Source: Sulfurovum sp.
Lineage (GTDB): Bacteria; Campylobacterota; Campylobacteria; Campylobacterales; Sulfurovaceae
DNA: 14,760 nt
Assembly: GCA_026983895.1 (NCBI GenBank)
Contig: JALSTF010000109.1
Coordinates: forward strand, 1 to 14,760
Direction: 5' to 3'
The notes beneath the pieces are model-generated. The model was not told the origin of the DNA. It ran no database searches and was given only the letters and a program-made list of their open reading frames with translations. Position numbers and translations under genes: made by a program. Positions 12,819 through 14,760 of this stretch are shown here, piece after piece; positions within the stretch are counted from its first letter, which is position 1, and the number at the start of each line of letters is the position of its first letter.

Positions 12819-14760
12819 TCAATGGGAATGCAGCTGCCGCTGCAAAAAGTAACGCATCTGATCTGAAGGGATCGGCCTGCTGTAATAAAAGCCCTGAATA
12901 TTGATGCAGCCGTTTTCAAGCAGGAAGAATCTCTGCTCCTCAGTTTCCACCCCTTCCGCAATGATGTCAAGTTTCAGGCTGTTCGCCAGTGCGATGATCG
13001 CTTTGACGATAGCGGTATCTTCCTCATCACCGGGAATATCTTTGATAAAGGACCTGTCTATCTTCAAACGGTTGATCGGCAATCGCTTCAAGAGGGAAAG
13101 GGAAGAGTATCCGGTCCCGAAATCATCGATCGATATACCGATACCCATAGTATTGAGTGCATTGAGTTTTTTGATCGCGTCCTTATGGTTTTTCATAACC
13201 TGCCCCTCCGGGATCTCAAGCTCAAGCCATTGGGGTTTGAAATCAAATTTTTTCAGACATTCCCGTATGCCTTGCAGAAAACTGTAGCCTTCTATCTGCT
13301 TGATCGAAAGGTTCAGGGCAAGCACATCGGAAAGCAGCCCCTCATGATGCCAAAGCGCTACCTGCTGCATCGCTGTATGCATGACCCATGTATCGATCTC
13401 CACGATCAGACCGGTCTCCTCCGCCAGCATCAGGAATGCATCAGGGTACAGCAATCCCCTCTCAGGATGATTCCATCTCACCAATGCTTCCAGCCCGATG
13501 ATACGGCCGCTTTTTGCATTGAACTGGGGTTGATAATGGATAATGAACTCTTCTTTTTTGATCGCTTCTTTCAGACTGGTTTTCATCTGCATACGCTCCA
13601 AAGCATATGCCGTCATTTCAGATGCATAAAATGCAAACGTATTGCGTCCATTCTCTTTGGCCTTGTACATCGCAGTATCGGCATATTTGAGAAGGCTTTT
13701 CCCGTCGGTCGCATCTCTGGGATAAAGGCTGATCCCTATACTTCCCGAAATATAGAGTGTATTTCCGTCTATATGCATAGGCTTTTCCAGAACCTTCAGG
13801 ATCTTTTCCGCCAACACAGAAGCATCTTCGGGGTATGAAAGATCTTCCATGATCACAGTGAACTCATCTCCGCTCAGGCGCGCAAGGGTATCTTCGCTGC
13901 GTATCGATTCTCCGATACGTTGTGCCGCGACCTTCAAAACCTTGTCGCCGATCTCATGGCCCAGGGAATCATTGATATATTTGAATTTGTCAAGATCTAC
14001 GAAAAAGAGTGCAAAACTTTTTTTAGAGCGTTTTGTTTTCTGTATGCTCTGTTCGATCCTGTCAAAAAAGAGGGTACGGTTGGGCAAATGTGTCAAAGCA
14101 TCGTGATGTGCCTGGTAGCGCAGTACTTTTCTTTGTTCGAGCAAAAGATTTTCCGCTTTTTTCTGATCGGTGATATCATAGGCATAACTGACGATCTCCA
14201 GTGCTTTTCCTTCTTCATCTTTCAAAAGGGAAAAAGAGAGTGCCACATAAAGGACTTCATGGTTTTTTCGCTGAAGCTGAAGTTCCGTACGATACTCCTC
14301 TTTTTCCATAAGAAATGCCACATTTTTTTTGTAGGTTTCACTTTCCCCTTCCCTGTAAAGCAGAGAAAAATGCCTGCCGATGATCTCATCGGCCCGATAA
14401 CCGAAAAGGATCTCCGACCCCCTGTTCCAACTTGTAATAAATCCGTTGAGATCAAAGGAGATCACGGAATCATGGACCTGTTCGATCATTTGCGCGTAAT
14501 GGGAATACTTCAGCTGCAACTCTTTCTCTTGCGTAATGTCGGTATGGGTACCGACCATACGTACGGCATTCCCTTCTTCATCATAAATGATACGTGCCCT
14601 GCCGAGTACCCATATCCAGTGTCCGTCTTTATGGCGAAGGCGGTGATTGTTCTCGAAGATCTTAAGATGCTTTTGTTTATGCTTTTTCAGGGATTTCAAG
14701 ACTTTTTTGACATCATCGGGGTGGGCGAGCTTCTTCCAGGTATCCAGTGCATTGGGCAGT
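12819..14760 (-). CDS. Multi-PAS GGDEF-EAL cyclic-di-GMP protein, 5' end cut off by window edge
   Basis: The frame stays open to the right edge, giving 646 residues (numbered here from the edge); the N-terminus is outside. A PAS_3 domain is partly visible, with WKKLAHPDD near residues 8-16 and RLRHKDGHWIWVLGRARI (40-57). A second PAS/PAC follows (about 85-198). The GGDEF domain has VDLDKFKYINDSLGH (254-268) and SGDEF (296-300), a Ser-for-Gly variant often tolerated in cyclases. The RxxD inhibitory site is present as RSED (287-290), five residues before SGDEF. EAL domain: LEALVRW (EAL 424-426), NLSIKQ, LEIPEG (Pro where Thr is usual), DDFGTG, LKIDR, EGVETEEQ and QGFYYSRP, so metal and base residues are retained. 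No TM segment is visible; the sensor may lie upstream. A TTG at 14699 mimics a start but sits inside the PAS domain. An intrinsic terminator follows the stop. Confidence 0.95.
   Translation of the reverse strand, partial: LPNALDTWKKLAHPDDVKKVLKSLKKHKQKHLKIFENNHRLRHKDGHWIWVLGRARIIYDEEGNAVRMVGTHTDITQEKELQLKYSHYAQMIEQVHDSVISFDLNGFITSWNRGSEILFGYRADEIIGRHFSLLYREGESETYKKNVAFLMEKEEYRTELQLQRKNHEVLYVALSFSLLKDEEGKALEIVSYAYDITDQKKAENLLLEQRKVLRYQAHHDALTHLPNRTLFFDRIEQSIQKTKRSKKSFALFFVDLDKFKYINDSLGHEIGDKVLKVAAQRIGESIRSEDTLARLSGDEFTVIMEDLSYPEDASVLAEKILKVLEKPMHIDGNTLYISGSIGISLYPRDATDGKSLLKYADTAMYKAKENGRNTFAFYASEMTAYALERMQMKTSLKEAIKKEEFIIHYQPQFNAKSGRIIGLEALVRWNHPERGLLYPDAFLMLAEETGLIVEIDTWVMHTAMQQVALWHHEGLLSDVLALNLSIKQIEGYSFLQGIRECLKKFDFKPQWLELEIPEGQVMKNHKDAIKKLNALNTMGIGISIDDFGTGYSSLSLLKRLPINRLKIDRSFIKDIPGDEEDTAIVKAIIALANSLKLDIIAEGVETEEQRFFLLENGCINIQGFYYSRPIPSDQMRYFLQRQLHSH

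Noticed and set aside
14697..14699. TTG at 14699 as the start of the multi-PAS GGDEF-EAL gene
   Set aside because: The frame remains open to the window edge, and the upstream residues (WKKLAHPDD) belong to the same PAS_3 domain, so the gene is truncated by the window.
1..14760. CRISPR array, tRNA/rRNA genes, insertion sequences, prophage or classical defence genes
   Set aside because: Scanned by eye on both strands. No spaced direct repeats, cloverleaf-like segments, transposase motifs or terminal inverted repeats were seen beyond the short GGGCAC hairpins.

Overview
The window looks like chromosome of a free-living, sulfur-oxidiser-type member of the Campylobacterota (Sulfurovum/Sulfurimonas-like). 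This is inferred from the overall character of the encoded proteins, the tight gene packing, and promoters that show clear TATAAT -10 boxes with no good TTGACA -35 box. There is no phage, insertion sequence, CRISPR array, tRNA or rRNA. All protein assignments come from reading motifs; no database search was possible.

Layout. (1) Positions 1-2627, minus strand: a long-chain acyl-CoA synthetase gene translationally coupled (ATGA overlap) to a thiolase gene that runs off the left edge. Together they are an activation and cleavage pair of fatty-acid metabolism. (2) 2710-3109, minus: two very small unrecognised genes, probably co-transcribed. (3) 3206-4174, minus: an ATP-type 6-phosphofructokinase. 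(4) 4175-4268: a divergent intergenic region with several TATAAT boxes and a GGGCAC hairpin. (5) 4269-5120, plus: a LOG/TIGR00730-family Rossmann-fold protein (nucleotide 5'-monophosphate phosphoribohydrolase type). (6) 5121-5288: hairpin-rich leader, then valS (5289-7922) coupled by another ATGA overlap to a cytoplasmic Sel1-repeat protein (7919-8506) that ends at an intrinsic terminator. (7) 8538-8696: a very A+T-rich intergenic region with palindromes and a promoter. (8) 8697-10463, plus: a two-domain acyltransferase (PlsC-like plus OlsB-like GNAT) that looks like the bifunctional ornithine-lipid synthase OlsF. (9) 10460-14760, minus: two adjacent PAS-GGDEF-EAL cyclic-di-GMP proteins. One is a six-TM membrane protein converging on and overlapping the OlsF stop codon. 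The other is soluble in the part seen, multi-PAS, and runs off the right edge. A strong intrinsic terminator separates them.

How the genes fit together. Most are housekeeping: translation (valS), glycolysis (pfk) and acyl-CoA metabolism. The accessory flavour comes from membrane-lipid remodelling (OlsF-like) and second-messenger signalling (two dual-domain c-di-GMP proteins). I found no clearly unprecedented system. The items most worth a second look are the OlsF-like fusion protein, the fatty-acid activation/thiolase operon, the atypical phosphofructokinase, the GGGCAC hairpin family flanking the LOG gene with two mutually exclusive hairpins before valS, and two genes whose -10 box lies only 5-6 bases before the ATG, which suggests leaderless transcripts.
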